Shown: in pieces, positions 1 through 8,154 of the stretch
Layout: each line of letters begins with the position of its first letter
Numbering within the stretch: position 1 is the stretch's first letter
Assembly (NCBI GenBank): GCA_009921265.1
Contig: RFYV01000003.1
Location: 1 to 64,000, forward strand
Length of the DNA: 64,000 nucleotides
DNA from: Betaproteobacteria bacterium
GTDB lineage: Bacteria > Pseudomonadota > Gammaproteobacteria > Burkholderiales > Burkholderiaceae_C
Reading direction: 5' to 3'
Program-made: the position numbers and the translations under genes
Notes under the pieces: model-generated
Databases searched by the model: none
Told to the model about the DNA's origin: nothing
Seen by the model: only the letters and a program-made list of their open reading frames with translations

Positions 1-313
1 GCCATTCCGCCATTTGCCATTGCTGCCGCGATAGGTGCAAGGAAGGCGAATGATGAACCTAAATAGCTAGGTACTTTGTTCTTAGTTAGCGTTAAGAAAA
101 CTAGAGTTCCAACGCCAGAGAAAAATAGCGTTGTGCTTGGTGGAAATCCGGTGATGATTGGTACTAAAAATGTTGCGCCGAACATAGCGGCGATATGTTG
201 AACGCCAACGCCAATTGTCAGTGGCCAAATTAGACGTTCTCCTGGCTTAACTACATCGCCGTCAGCAATGCTCTTTCCATTTCCATGAAGCTTCCAAGAT
301 AAAAGCGACATTC
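1..313 (-). CDS. NCS2 uracil/xanthine permease, N-terminal part (cut by window edge)
   Basis: This frame is not in the ORF track because it runs off the window. Read from an ATG at 313 it gives 104 codons with no stop. It contains [18 protein letters not shown] followed by a segment with [18 protein letters not shown], which are hallmark N-terminal stretches of the NCS2 nucleobase:cation symporters (UraA/xanthine permease type). These are inner-membrane carriers that import uracil or purines. A GGGAAGG-type ribosome site precedes the ATG. The next gene upstream is the chimeric ORF at 487-1572, read the same way. Its phylogenetic flavour, like the DUF4389 end next to it, looks actinobacterial rather than betaproteobacterial. 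That is an impression from the protein sequence, not a computed result. Confidence 0.85.
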
Positions 314-486
314 ACTTTCCTTCCCATTGCATATTTATATGGCCATAGACCTCTCTATGACTGGGGAATATTTAGAACGAGGGTATGCGGATACGCCTTA
401 GTAACCCAGTAAATACACGCAAAATTACGGGCTATTTTGGGATGAACTGAGCGTGGTGCCCAAGAATTAAAAGTGAATCTTGGGGA

Positions 487-1572
487 TTAAAGGGTAAATC
501 GTGGGTAATCGTCGGTTACCAAAACTATTGCGTAACCATAGATGCGATTCCAAAATTCAATTGTTCCAAGAACAAAGTTCGCAGTTCCCTCTGGATATTT
601 TCCAGTTGCACTTGTGGTGATCCACGCGAAAAAAGTTAGAACAAATGCAATTGCCACGTAGATAATTCCCACAATATAAAGTGGAATTGCGAAGAGCCAT
701 TTAACTAGAGGTAGAACGCGAGATAGCTTTGCGCCACCTTCTATTTCTGGAAGGTCTACCTTGATATTTGGATTCGCTTCAATTGAAGGATATTCATCTG
801 TAAGCAATAAGGCGTAAGCCGCAATTCGCGCATTTAATTCCAGCATTGATTTATTAAAACTTAGAACATAACTTGGATAAACGCCACGAACCAAGAGTGC
901 ACTGTCTTTTTCTCCCATGGTTTGTTTGATATGGGTGGGCATATAACGAATGGCAAAGCCAACGCGTGGATGGTTGGCCAAATTAGGTTCCGAGCCATGA
1001 AAAATCATGACATGGTGCAGAGACATTTGACCTGGTTGAAGAATGATAGGGACCACTTCTTTGGGATCGACTTTGACAGCAATTTCTTGGCCTCTGGAAA
1101 GCAAATTGTTTTCTGCAAACGTATCAATGTGCTGCACCCTTTGATTTTGAGATCCTGGGACAACATTCATACAACCTGATTCAAGTGTGCTTGGTGTCAG
1201 TGCAATCCATGCTGTAATCACATCAACCGATGATAGGCCCCAGTAGTTGCCATCTTGATGCCATGATACGTATGCCTTGTCACCCGCATCTTTTGCAAAA
1301 AACTGAGATGCCCAACAAAAGATATTGGGACCTAAGACGTCTTCGACTGTATCTAAAACTTTTGGGTGTCTAACGATCGAGTTAATCCAAGGAGAAAGTA
1401 GATGCGGTTTTTGGTTGTAACGGCCCGCAATCTTTCCGCCAATTTTGGTTCTGAATTGATCTAAATGAACGTTGAGATTGCTAATTTCATCTGGCGCAAA
1501 TACATCAATAGGTGAGACATAGCCATCTCGTTGGTATTTTTGAATTTGCTCAGAGGATAAAACCTTTGTCAT
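487..1572 (-). CDS. Chimeric ORF: phytanoyl-CoA dioxygenase (PhyH) N-part joined to DUF4389-like C-part
   Basis: Residues 1 to about 230 are a PhyH-family Fe(II)/2-oxoglutarate dioxygenase. The iron ligands appear as H105-x-D107 in SWHQDGNYWG and H192 in FHGSEPN, and R204 in HPRVGFAIRY is the likely 2-oxoglutarate anchor. The part ends at SALLVRG, where PhyH proteins normally continue with a soluble tail. From about residue 231 the sequence instead resembles a DUF4389 membrane protein: a partial first repeat ending LNARIAAYALLLTDEYPS, then PLVKWLFAIPLYIVG, a hydrophobic helix, and a second repeat ending AIVLVTDDYPRFTL. The two repeats align with each other (GVYPSYV.. and GKYPEGT..). DUF4389 proteins are typical of Actinobacteria. 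The fusion point lies near base 885. A true fusion is possible, but a join of two genomes is more likely. Divergent from the IclR gene. Confidence 0.7.
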   Translation of the reverse strand: MTKVLSSEQIQKYQRDGYVSPIDVFAPDEISNLNVHLDQFRTKIGGKIAGRYNQKPHLLSPWINSIVRHPKVLDTVEDVLGPNIFCWASQFFAKDAGDKAYVSWHQDGNYWGLSSVDVITAWIALTPSTLESGCMNVVPGSQNQRVQHIDTFAENNLLSRGQEIAVKVDPKEVVPIILQPGQMSLHHVMIFHGSEPNLANHPRVGFAIRYMPTHIKQTMGEKDSALLVRGVYPSYVLSFNKSMLELNARIAAYALLLTDEYPSIEANPNIKVDLPEIEGGAKLSRVLPLVKWLFAIPLYIVGIIYVAIAFVLTFFAWITTSATGKYPEGTANFVLGTIEFWNRIYGYAIVLVTDDYPRFTL

Positions 1573-1739
1573 TCAATGCTCCAGTTTGATAGATGAAATT
1601 AACATTTAAATATGAAAGTCTAATGCTCGCAGTAAGTTTGGTGTTAATGCATTGGTAGATACCCTGATGGGGGTTTCGCTTGTTCTGCTTTTCGAAATTG
1701 TTATACGATCAAACCTCAATTGATGTAATGTTCTCTTCT

Positions 1740-2552
1740 ATGACGAAAAATAAGTCTAATGTGCATTCCACTCTGACCAAACAATTATCGGGTGCTTTGT
1801 ATGCAGCTCCTGCCCTAGAAAAGGGCTTGGATATTTTGGAGTGCTTGGCGCAGGGTCCTGAGGGTAAAACTTTATTAGAGCTCTCTGAGGCATTAGGAAA
1901 ATCTTCAAGTGAAATTTACCGAATGGTAGAGGTGCTTGCAAGACGCGGTTACATCACGCGACAAGACGATGGTTTTCGATTAAGTTTAAAAATGTTTGAT
2001 TTGGGCAAACAGTTTTTACCATTAAGCGATATCACATCGATTGCCACATTGCATATGCACGAATTGGCTCTGTTAACGAGGCAATCGGTTCACTTGAGCA
2101 TGCACCACGACAAGCGTTTGGTGGTGGTGATATCCGTGCAAACGCCCGAACCTCTGGGCTTTAGTGTTCGACTTGGATCTCATTTTCCCTTTAGAACCGA
2201 TCGCACATCTGCTCGGGTGATTGCTGCATTTCAACCTGCAGAATTACAAAAAAAATGGATTGTTGAGTTGGTTGAAAATGCAAAGCCAACTGTTTTAAAC
2301 CCACGGTTGCTATTAAAAAAATTAAATGAAATACGGTTTAGAGGTTACGAGCAAGTACCCAGCGATACGGTCAATGGCATCACCGATATTGCGTTTCCTA
2401 TCTTTGATGCTTCTCATATGGGGGCAATCGCTTCCATCAATATGCCATATCTGAAACAACGCGATGCTCAAATGACAATTGCGCAATCACGATCGGCACT
2501 CAAAAAAACAGCAGAAACGATTTCAATTTATTTGGGTTCCAATTTGGCGTAG
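1740..2552 (+). CDS. IclR-family transcriptional regulator
   Basis: An N-terminal winged helix-turn-helix (APALEKGLDILECLAQGP through SSSEIYRMVEVLARRGYI) is followed by the IclR effector-binding domain (the RTSARVIAAF region, then a C-terminal DIAFPIFD and GAIASINMPY). IclR proteins bind DNA as dimers or tetramers and respond to small organic acids, often controlling aromatic or organic-acid catabolism. The track ORF opens at a TTG at 1680, with ATGs at 1725 and 1740. I chose 1740 (MTKNKSN) because it gives 270 aa, close to the family norm, though no site has a convincing Shine-Dalgarno. It is divergent from the dioxygenase gene and upstream of the oxygenase island, so it may control either. 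No specific operator was identified. Confidence 0.88.
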   Translation: MTKNKSNVHSTLTKQLSGALYAAPALEKGLDILECLAQGPEGKTLLELSEALGKSSSEIYRMVEVLARRGYITRQDDGFRLSLKMFDLGKQFLPLSDITSIATLHMHELALLTRQSVHLSMHHDKRLVVVISVQTPEPLGFSVRLGSHFPFRTDRTSARVIAAFQPAELQKKWIVELVENAKPTVLNPRLLLKKLNEIRFRGYEQVPSDTVNGITDIAFPIFDASHMGAIASINMPYLKQRDAQMTIAQSRSALKKTAETISIYLGSNLA

Positions 2553-2636
2553 ATGGCAATACCTGTCTCATAAGGGCTTGTTTTATAACGGATTCGTTGT
2601 AAGAATAGCCGTTGACCTTTATATAGGGGAAATGAT

Positions 2637-3029
2637 ATGAAACGCGTCAAAAATAATACTTTCAGCGTACTTTTTTTATTAATGACTTTTTCAACAATGG
2701 TCATGGCAGATGCGTCGCCAGAATCCTTAGGCAAATGTGTGGGCTACATGGTTTATGCCACCTCCATGCAAAAAATGAAGGTTTCTGATTTTTCCAAAAA
2801 ATCACAAAACGTTTTTTCAAAAAATATAGGTAATTTTCAGCGCGACCAAGGTGCAATTACCAAATGCAAACAACATAACGAAACCGAGGCCAAATGCATC
2901 AGCGCCTTACCCACGTCTGCAGACGCTGTATTTTTCAAAAGCGTGATGAATGGCATCAATCAAGGAGGGAAAAATCACGATCCACAAGCCATTATCAAAA
3001 GCACCGACGAGGTTTGTGAAGCCTCTTGA
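2637..3029 (+). CDS. Small secreted four-cysteine protein, unknown family
   Basis: 130 aa. A signal peptide (KR-rich start, hydrophobic FSVLFLLMTFSTMVMA, cleavage after MADA or nearby) precedes a mature part of about 105 residues that is Lys-, Gln- and Asn-rich. It has four cysteines at residues 34, 77, 87 and 127, which could form two disulfides in the periplasm. No family is recognised. A good ribosome site (AGGGGAAATG region) precedes the ATG. The stop lies 19 bases before the Bug receptor start, so the two are probably co-transcribed, but nothing shows a shared function. Confidence 0.6.
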   Translation: MKRVKNNTFSVLFLLMTFSTMVMADASPESLGKCVGYMVYATSMQKMKVSDFSKKSQNVFSKNIGNFQRDQGAITKCKQHNETEAKCISALPTSADAVFFKSVMNGINQGGKNHDPQAIIKSTDEVCEAS

Positions 3030-3048
3030 ATATCATAGGAATCTAATC

Positions 3049-4002
3049 ATGAAATTATTTTTGTCTCTCTGTTTATTTGTAATCAGTATTTCTTTGCAAG
3101 CACAAACGTATCCATCAAAGTCCATTCGTATTGTGGTTCCATTTCCACCAGGAGGTTCTGCGGATTTATTGGCGCGTGCTCTGGGCGAAAAACTCACCGC
3201 ATCCATGGGTCAACCTGTCTTGATTGACAACAAACCCGGTGCAGGTGGTATTCCAGGGGCAGAAGCTGTTGCAAAATCTACAGCCGATGGATATACCTTG
3301 TTGTTTGCCAATACCAATATCGCCATCAATCCCAGTTTGTATCCCAAATTGCCTTATGACACGGCAACAACATTTACACCTGTTTTGTTGTTAGCCTTGG
3401 TACCTTCATTGATCATGGTGTCAGAAAAAACACCTGCAAACAATATTCAAGAGTTGATTGCATTGGCCAAAGCAAAACCCGAAACACTCAACTACGCATC
3501 GGCGGGCAGTGGAACTTTTCCACACTTGGCAATCGAGCTTTTTAAAATGCAAGCTGGTATTTCAATCACGCATATTCCATACAAGGGTGCAGCACCTGCA
3601 CTCAATGCCTTGCTCACAGGTGAAGTGCAAGTGCTTTGTAACGATATGTTGACGGGCTCGCAACACGTTAAATCAGGACGCTTGCGTGCATTGGGTTACA
3701 CAGGAAGCACACGTGCGCCAACCTTGCCGCAAATTCCAACCATGGCAGAAGCTGGTGTTAAAGACTATGTGGCTGTGGGTTGGCAAGGCATCATGGTTCC
3801 TACGGGCACACCCAAAGCAATCATTGATCGACTCAATGCAGAATTTAATAAAGCGCTCACAGATCCAACCTTGCGACAAAATTTATCGGCGCAAGGTTTG
3901 GTCATTAGTGGCGGTACTACTCAACAATTTGCAGAATTTATTGCACAAGATACTGAGCGTTGGCGCGCTGTCGTTAAAGCATCGGGTGCAAAACCAGAAT
4001 AA
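3049..4002 (+). CDS. Bug/TctC-family tripartite tricarboxylate receptor protein
   Basis: Periplasmic solute receptor of the Bug (Bordetella uptake gene)/TctC type, 317 aa. Signal peptide MKLFLSLCLFVISISLQAQ is followed by the diagnostic YPSKSIRIVVPFPPGGSAD and, later, HIPYKGAAPALNALL and SGRLRALGYT. These proteins bind carboxylates or other small acids in a closed cleft and normally feed a TctAB permease. The track ORF begins at 2950, but the ATG at 3049 with AGGA upstream places the signal peptide correctly and avoids overlap with the upstream gene. The Rieske oxygenase begins 21 bases after the stop, so this receptor probably captures the oxygenase substrate or a related acid. No tctA or tctB is present in the window. 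Confidence 0.92.
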   Translation: MKLFLSLCLFVISISLQAQTYPSKSIRIVVPFPPGGSADLLARALGEKLTASMGQPVLIDNKPGAGGIPGAEAVAKSTADGYTLLFANTNIAINPSLYPKLPYDTATTFTPVLLLALVPSLIMVSEKTPANNIQELIALAKAKPETLNYASAGSGTFPHLAIELFKMQAGISITHIPYKGAAPALNALLTGEVQVLCNDMLTGSQHVKSGRLRALGYTGSTRAPTLPQIPTMAEAGVKDYVAVGWQGIMVPTGTPKAIIDRLNAEFNKALTDPTLRQNLSAQGLVISGGTTQQFAEFIAQDTERWRAVVKASGAKPE

Positions 4003-4023
4003 AAATTTCAGTAAAGGACAAAA

Positions 4024-5307
4024 ATGCTGAGTAGAGAAGATAACAATCGTTTAACGCAAGTCGGGCCCGATACACCCTTGGGTCGCATGATGCGACGTTA
4101 TTGGCATCCGATTGCCACATCCGCAGAATTACCCAAGCCCGATTGCAAACCCATGCGAGCCAAATTATTGGGTCAAACCTTTGTGGCTTTCAGAGATACG
4201 AGCGGAAAAGTAGGCGTGATGGATGAGTTGTGCACGCACCGCGGTGCATCCATGGCGTTGGGGCGCGTTGAAGATGGAGGCATTCGTTGTATCTATCACG
4301 GATGGAAATTTTCTGTTGATGGCACGATATTGGATATGCCCAACAATGCAGACTCTACTTTTAAAGATCGATTAAAAGCACCCGCATATCCTGTTGTAGA
4401 AGTGTCGGGTTTGATTTGGACTTATATTGGTGACGCAAACAAAAAACCTCCCTTTAGAAGGTTTGCATACGATGAAGTACCCGATAGCAATCGAATTTTA
4501 TTTAGAGTCAATACCAGTGCTAATTTTTTTCAGATGTGGGAGGGAGGTACCGATTCTTCGCACGTGGGTATCTTGCACAGCAACCTCACGCGACCTGGTT
4601 GGCTCAAAGAAAACCATGGGGAAACTGCATTAGAAGTAAACGATATGGTGAGCGATGCGTGGGACGATATGTCTCCACAACTTGATATCGAAAATACGGC
4701 ATTTGGCTTTCATTACGCCAGCATTCGAAAAATTGGTGGGCCACAAGCCCGAAACAATGTTCGCCTCGTGCCGTTGTTTGAGCCTTATGGACGAGTGATT
4801 CAATTTCCTGATTTTTTTACCACCGTCTATGATGTGCCGATGGATGACGAGAACACGGCCACTTATTTGATTGATGCAAGCTTTTCACGCAAACTCGATT
4901 TGCAAGAAAGACTCAAACGCTCTGGCATGACCGAAGAACGTTTTTACAAAGACAACACCTTTGTCGCCAATTGGGATAACAGCTATTGGCAAGATCGCGA
5001 TGCGATGGAGAAAAGAAAAAATTGGAGTGGCTTTAAAGGCATCACACAAGAAGATGCAGTTATTTCAACGTCAATGGGCCCCATCTACGATCGAACACAA
5101 GAGCATCTGGTTGCGGCAGATGCAGCGGTTGTGCGCTTACGAAAGAGACTCATGGACTCTATCAATCTCAATGAGAAGGGTGAAGATCCGATAGGCCTTC
5201 ATTTGCAAGACATGACCAACGTGATTGGTTTTGATGTGGACATGCCTGATGGAAAAATATGGCGTGAGTACGCGCATCAACAAGGTTTGCACAAGGGTGA
5301 AAAATAA
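4024..5307 (+). CDS. Rieske non-haem iron oxygenase, alpha subunit (phthalate-dioxygenase-like)
   Basis: 427 aa aromatic-ring hydroxylating oxygenase. The Rieske [2Fe-2S] ligands are C70-x-H72 (CTHRGAS) and C89-x2-H92 (CIYHGWKF). The mononuclear iron site is D177-x2-H180-x4-H185 in DSSHVGILH. The domain order and the start MLSREDNNRLTQVGPDTPLGRMMRRYWHP match the phthalate 4,5-dioxygenase / oxygenase-reductase type that has no beta subunit. It would hydroxylate or demethylate an aromatic acid in the cytoplasm, using electrons from a flavin/ferredoxin reductase. No such reductase is encoded nearby, which is unusual. The stop overlaps the ATG of the next Bug gene (TAATG), indicating one operon. 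The substrate cannot be deduced. Confidence 0.93.
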   Translation: MLSREDNNRLTQVGPDTPLGRMMRRYWHPIATSAELPKPDCKPMRAKLLGQTFVAFRDTSGKVGVMDELCTHRGASMALGRVEDGGIRCIYHGWKFSVDGTILDMPNNADSTFKDRLKAPAYPVVEVSGLIWTYIGDANKKPPFRRFAYDEVPDSNRILFRVNTSANFFQMWEGGTDSSHVGILHSNLTRPGWLKENHGETALEVNDMVSDAWDDMSPQLDIENTAFGFHYASIRKIGGPQARNNVRLVPLFEPYGRVIQFPDFFTTVYDVPMDDENTATYLIDASFSRKLDLQERLKRSGMTEERFYKDNTFVANWDNSYWQDRDAMEKRKNWSGFKGITQEDAVISTSMGPIYDRTQEHLVAADAAVVRLRKRLMDSINLNEKGEDPIGLHLQDMTNVIGFDVDMPDGKIWREYAHQQGLHKGEK

Positions 5308-6308
5308 TGAACAATAAAATGAATGCACGCGTTTTATCGCGCCGCCATTATTTAAAGCGGTCCGTAGCAGCGTCATTGATTGTGTCTGCTCCATTTGCAT
5401 TTGCTGCAGATGACAAGTACCCATCCAAGTCCATCAAGATGTTGGTTGGTTTTCCTCCTGGTGGTGCGATTGATTTAATTTCGCGATCGGTTGCAATTGA
5501 AGCGTCTAAAAAACTGGGACAAACGATCGTTATTGAAAATCGATCAGGCGCCAGTGGCACGATTGCATACAACGCACTCAAAAATTCTCCCTCCGATGGC
5601 TACACCCTTGCGCCTGTCACGATCACCGCATTTCGTGCGCCTGTGATTGAAAACGTCACCTTCGATCCGTTGCAAGATTTTGATTATGTGGCGGGTATCA
5701 CTGATATTCCATTTGGTGTTGTTGTTAAAGAAGATTCACCGTTTAAAACATGGGCTGATCTTTTGGCGTGGGGTCGCGCTAATCCTTCACAAATGATGTA
5801 TGGCGCGGCGGCAGGTTTGGGGAACACATCACATTTGTTTGTTGAAGAAGTCGCAGCAAAAGAAAATCTAAAGTGGACGCCTGTTCCATTTAGAGGAACA
5901 ACCGATTGCATGCAAGCATTACTCAGCAGTCAAATTGTTTTTACAGTTGATACCATTGCGGGCACTTCGGGACTCATCAAGGGCGGAAAGGTTCGTATCT
6001 TGGCCGTTGCAACCGATGCACGCTTACCCAGTTGGCCTCAAATACCCACCATGCGAGAGCTGGGATCTGCCATATCGGTCAATAACCTATGGGGCATTGC
6101 AGGACCCAAAGGCTTGCCCACTTCTGTGTATCAAACCCTAGAGGCTGCATTCAAATTTGCGATGGAGCAACAAAGCGTCATTGCGTTGCTTCAAAGTGTT
6201 GAGCAAAAGTCTTTGTACACGGATGGTAAAACATTTAGAGCGTTTGCAGAGCGTTCGGTTAAAGAGCAAAAAGAGGTACTTACTAAATACGGTTTTGCGA
6301 AAAAATAA
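5307..6308 (+). CDS. Bug/TctC-family receptor with twin-arginine-like signal
   Basis: 333 aa periplasmic receptor. The N-terminus MNNKMNARVLSRRHYLKRSVAAS contains SRRHYLK, close to the Tat consensus SRRxFLK, followed by a hydrophobic stretch and AFAAD cleavage site. The core has KYPSKSIKMLVGFPPGGAID and the family's later blocks (VPFRGTTDCMQALLS, GGKVRILAVATD). The ATG overlaps the oxygenase stop and has AGGGTG upstream; a second ATG four codons on is an alternative. It is the second receptor of the same operon. The usual PYKG in the ligand-binding loop is replaced by PFRG, suggesting a ligand different from that of the receptor at 3049. Confidence 0.92.
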   Translation: MNNKMNARVLSRRHYLKRSVAASLIVSAPFAFAADDKYPSKSIKMLVGFPPGGAIDLISRSVAIEASKKLGQTIVIENRSGASGTIAYNALKNSPSDGYTLAPVTITAFRAPVIENVTFDPLQDFDYVAGITDIPFGVVVKEDSPFKTWADLLAWGRANPSQMMYGAAAGLGNTSHLFVEEVAAKENLKWTPVPFRGTTDCMQALLSSQIVFTVDTIAGTSGLIKGGKVRILAVATDARLPSWPQIPTMRELGSAISVNNLWGIAGPKGLPTSVYQTLEAAFKFAMEQQSVIALLQSVEQKSLYTDGKTFRAFAERSVKEQKEVLTKYGFAKK

Positions 6309-6317
6309 AAAACACGC

Positions 6318-6767
6318 ATGATGGAATCACATTCGCTCAATTGGTCCGATGAATGGTTGCTAGGCTATACGCCAATGGACCAAGAACATGAAGAATTTGT
6401 TAAACAAATAGCATGCATGCAACAAGCCAATGAAACCGAATTACTGGGTCTGCTTGACTCTTTTTATCTTTTGGCCAAGCAGCATTTTGAAGCTGAAAAT
6501 AATTGGATGACGCAAACGCAATTTCCGCCGCGTGATTGCCATATCGATGAACACAATGCGGTGCTTCGTTCGATCGAAGAAGTCCGCCAACTGTTATCTG
6601 TTGGGCGTGTTGATGTTGCTCGTTCGCTCGTGGCTGAATTGGTAAATTGGTTTCCAGGGCATGCCACGCATCTTGACTCAGCACTCGCACATTGGATGTT
6701 TAAACAAAAAAATGACGGTAAGCCCGTTGTAATTCGACGAGGTCTAAATTTTGAAAAAACCAGCTGA
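6318..6767 (+). CDS. Bacteriohemerythrin-like di-iron O2-binding protein
   Basis: 149 aa single-domain hemerythrin. All seven canonical di-iron ligands are visible: H24 (MDQEHEE), H56-x3-E60 (HFEAE), H75-x3-H79 (HIDEH) and H115-x4-D120 (HATHLD). Such proteins bind O2 reversibly in the cytoplasm and can deliver it to oxygenases or act as sensors; here there is no attached signalling domain. It starts 9 bases after the Bug stop, and its end overlaps the DUF3500 gene by 17 bases, which suggests translational coupling. Sitting in an operon with a Rieske oxygenase, an oxygen-supply or oxygen-buffering role is a reasonable inference but is not shown by sequence. Confidence 0.9.
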   Translation: MMESHSLNWSDEWLLGYTPMDQEHEEFVKQIACMQQANETELLGLLDSFYLLAKQHFEAENNWMTQTQFPPRDCHIDEHNAVLRSIEEVRQLLSVGRVDVARSLVAELVNWFPGHATHLDSALAHWMFKQKNDGKPVVIRRGLNFEKTS

Positions 6768-8154
6768 TTTTCGACCTTCTGTTCCAACGTTGGAGTATCC
6801 ACGCGTTGCTGCATTTCAAGGGCGCGACGCATTTGATCATGCAAAGGCAGGTTTATCGCATCCCATATTTTCTGAGATGCTTTATAAACCGTGGGAGGCC
6901 GCGTACGCCCAATCCTTTCGTGGCATCACCACCGACGGTCATGTTATGCACGGATTGTTTTCATTGGGTCAACACGGTGCGCCTGTGGTTGCAATGCGCC
7001 AAGCAGTCGGTTATTTGTGGGAACAATTGTCCTCTGATGAACGTCAAGCGTTGAGCTATGCAGTTGACGCGCGTGAATGGCGCAGATGGAACAACACCGA
7101 ATATTATGTGTATCAACAAGGTTTGCGTTTGGAGTTGGTGTCGCCCGCTGTGCGTCAATTGATACTCGATGTTTTAAAAGCAAGCTTGAGTGAAATTGGT
7201 TATCAAAAAACGCGTGACGTCATGCGCTTAAATCATTTTTTGGGTGAACTCACCAACAACACCAAGGTGTTGGGTGAATGGAGTTTTAATTTCACCTTGT
7301 TTGGTTCTCCATCCGATACTGAACCTTGGGGTTGGCAAGTGATGGGTCATCATTTGGCGCTCAATTGTTTTGTAGGAGGCGGACAAATGATTTTGTCACC
7401 AGCATTTATGGGGGCTGAACCCACCTATGCTGATGTTGGCCCTTGGGCAGGTACACGTTTATTTGAAGCCGAAGAGAGTGGTGGTTTAGAGGTGATGCGT
7501 TCGCTCACACCATTTCAGCGCGATCAAGCGGTGTTATTTGCGTCTAATTTAGCCAAAGATTTGCCCGAGGGTCGCAGACACCGCGCCGATCAATTGCATT
7601 TGGGTGGCGCTTTTCATGACAATCGAATCATTCCACTCGAGGGTTTGTGTTGCAATCAATTGTCGTTGGAGCAAAAAAAGAAATTGCTCGATTTGGTGAA
7701 AGTTTTTGTAGAGCCATTACCAGAAGGCCCACAAAAAGCCCGATTAGAAGAAGTTGAAAAACACATTGATGCCACTTATTTTTGTTGGATCGGTGGATTT
7801 GGTGAAGACGATACGTTTTACTATCGCATTCAAAGTCCTGTGGTGATGATAGAGTTTGATCATCACTCGGGTGTTTATCTCGCCAATGAATTGCCCGCCA
7901 AATTTCATATACATACCATTGTGCGCACACCTAATGGCAACGACTACGGCATTGATTTGTTGCGACAGCATTACGCACAAAGTCATCACCAAGAAAGTAA
8001 ACCTGGCGATCATGGCGGTCATGTGGGGCATACCTACCCGCATTCGCACCTGGATTCCCATTCACACAACTTCAGTCATACGCATGATGGACACACCCAC
8101 CATCACTTGCATGATCACTCCAACGATCACCCACCAAACAAGGACAAAAAATGA
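6751..8154 (+). CDS. DUF3500 protein with histidine-rich C-terminal tail
   Basis: 467 aa. Residues about 45-400 match the DUF3500 family pattern (GYQKTRDVMRLNHFLGEL, LGEWSFNFTLFGSPSDTEPW, GHHLALNCFVGGGQ, GAFHDNRIIPLEG). The biochemical function of the family is not established to my knowledge. The last 50 residues are extremely His/Asp/Ser-rich (HSHNFSHTHDGHTHHHLHDH), a pattern typical of metal storage or metal delivery tails. The start is a TTG at 6751 with GAGG eight bases upstream; the next in-frame Met is near residue 43 and would cut conserved-looking sequence. It overlaps the hemerythrin gene upstream and the Bug gene downstream (ATGA), so all three are tightly coupled. No signal peptide is visible. 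A metal-dependent enzyme acting with the oxygenase is a hypothesis only. Confidence 0.8.
   Translation: MKKPADFRPSVPTLEYPRVAAFQGRDAFDHAKAGLSHPIFSEMLYKPWEAAYAQSFRGITTDGHVMHGLFSLGQHGAPVVAMRQAVGYLWEQLSSDERQALSYAVDAREWRRWNNTEYYVYQQGLRLELVSPAVRQLILDVLKASLSEIGYQKTRDVMRLNHFLGELTNNTKVLGEWSFNFTLFGSPSDTEPWGWQVMGHHLALNCFVGGGQMILSPAFMGAEPTYADVGPWAGTRLFEAEESGGLEVMRSLTPFQRDQAVLFASNLAKDLPEGRRHRADQLHLGGAFHDNRIIPLEGLCCNQLSLEQKKKLLDLVKVFVEPLPEGPQKARLEEVEKHIDATYFCWIGGFGEDDTFYYRIQSPVVMIEFDHHSGVYLANELPAKFHIHTIVRTPNGNDYGIDLLRQHYAQSHHQESKPGDHGGHVGHTYPHSHLDSHSHNFSHTHDGHTHHHLHDHSNDHPPNKDKK

Noticed and set aside
314-486. Possible purine riboswitch ahead of the NCS2 permease
   Set aside because: The conserved purine-aptamer core (TATA..., GTTTCTACC, GACTA) is absent; only an AT-rich leader is seen.
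922-1179. Plus-strand ORF of 85 aa within the PhyH gene
   Set aside because: Shadow frame of the real minus-strand gene; no ribosome site, no family likeness.
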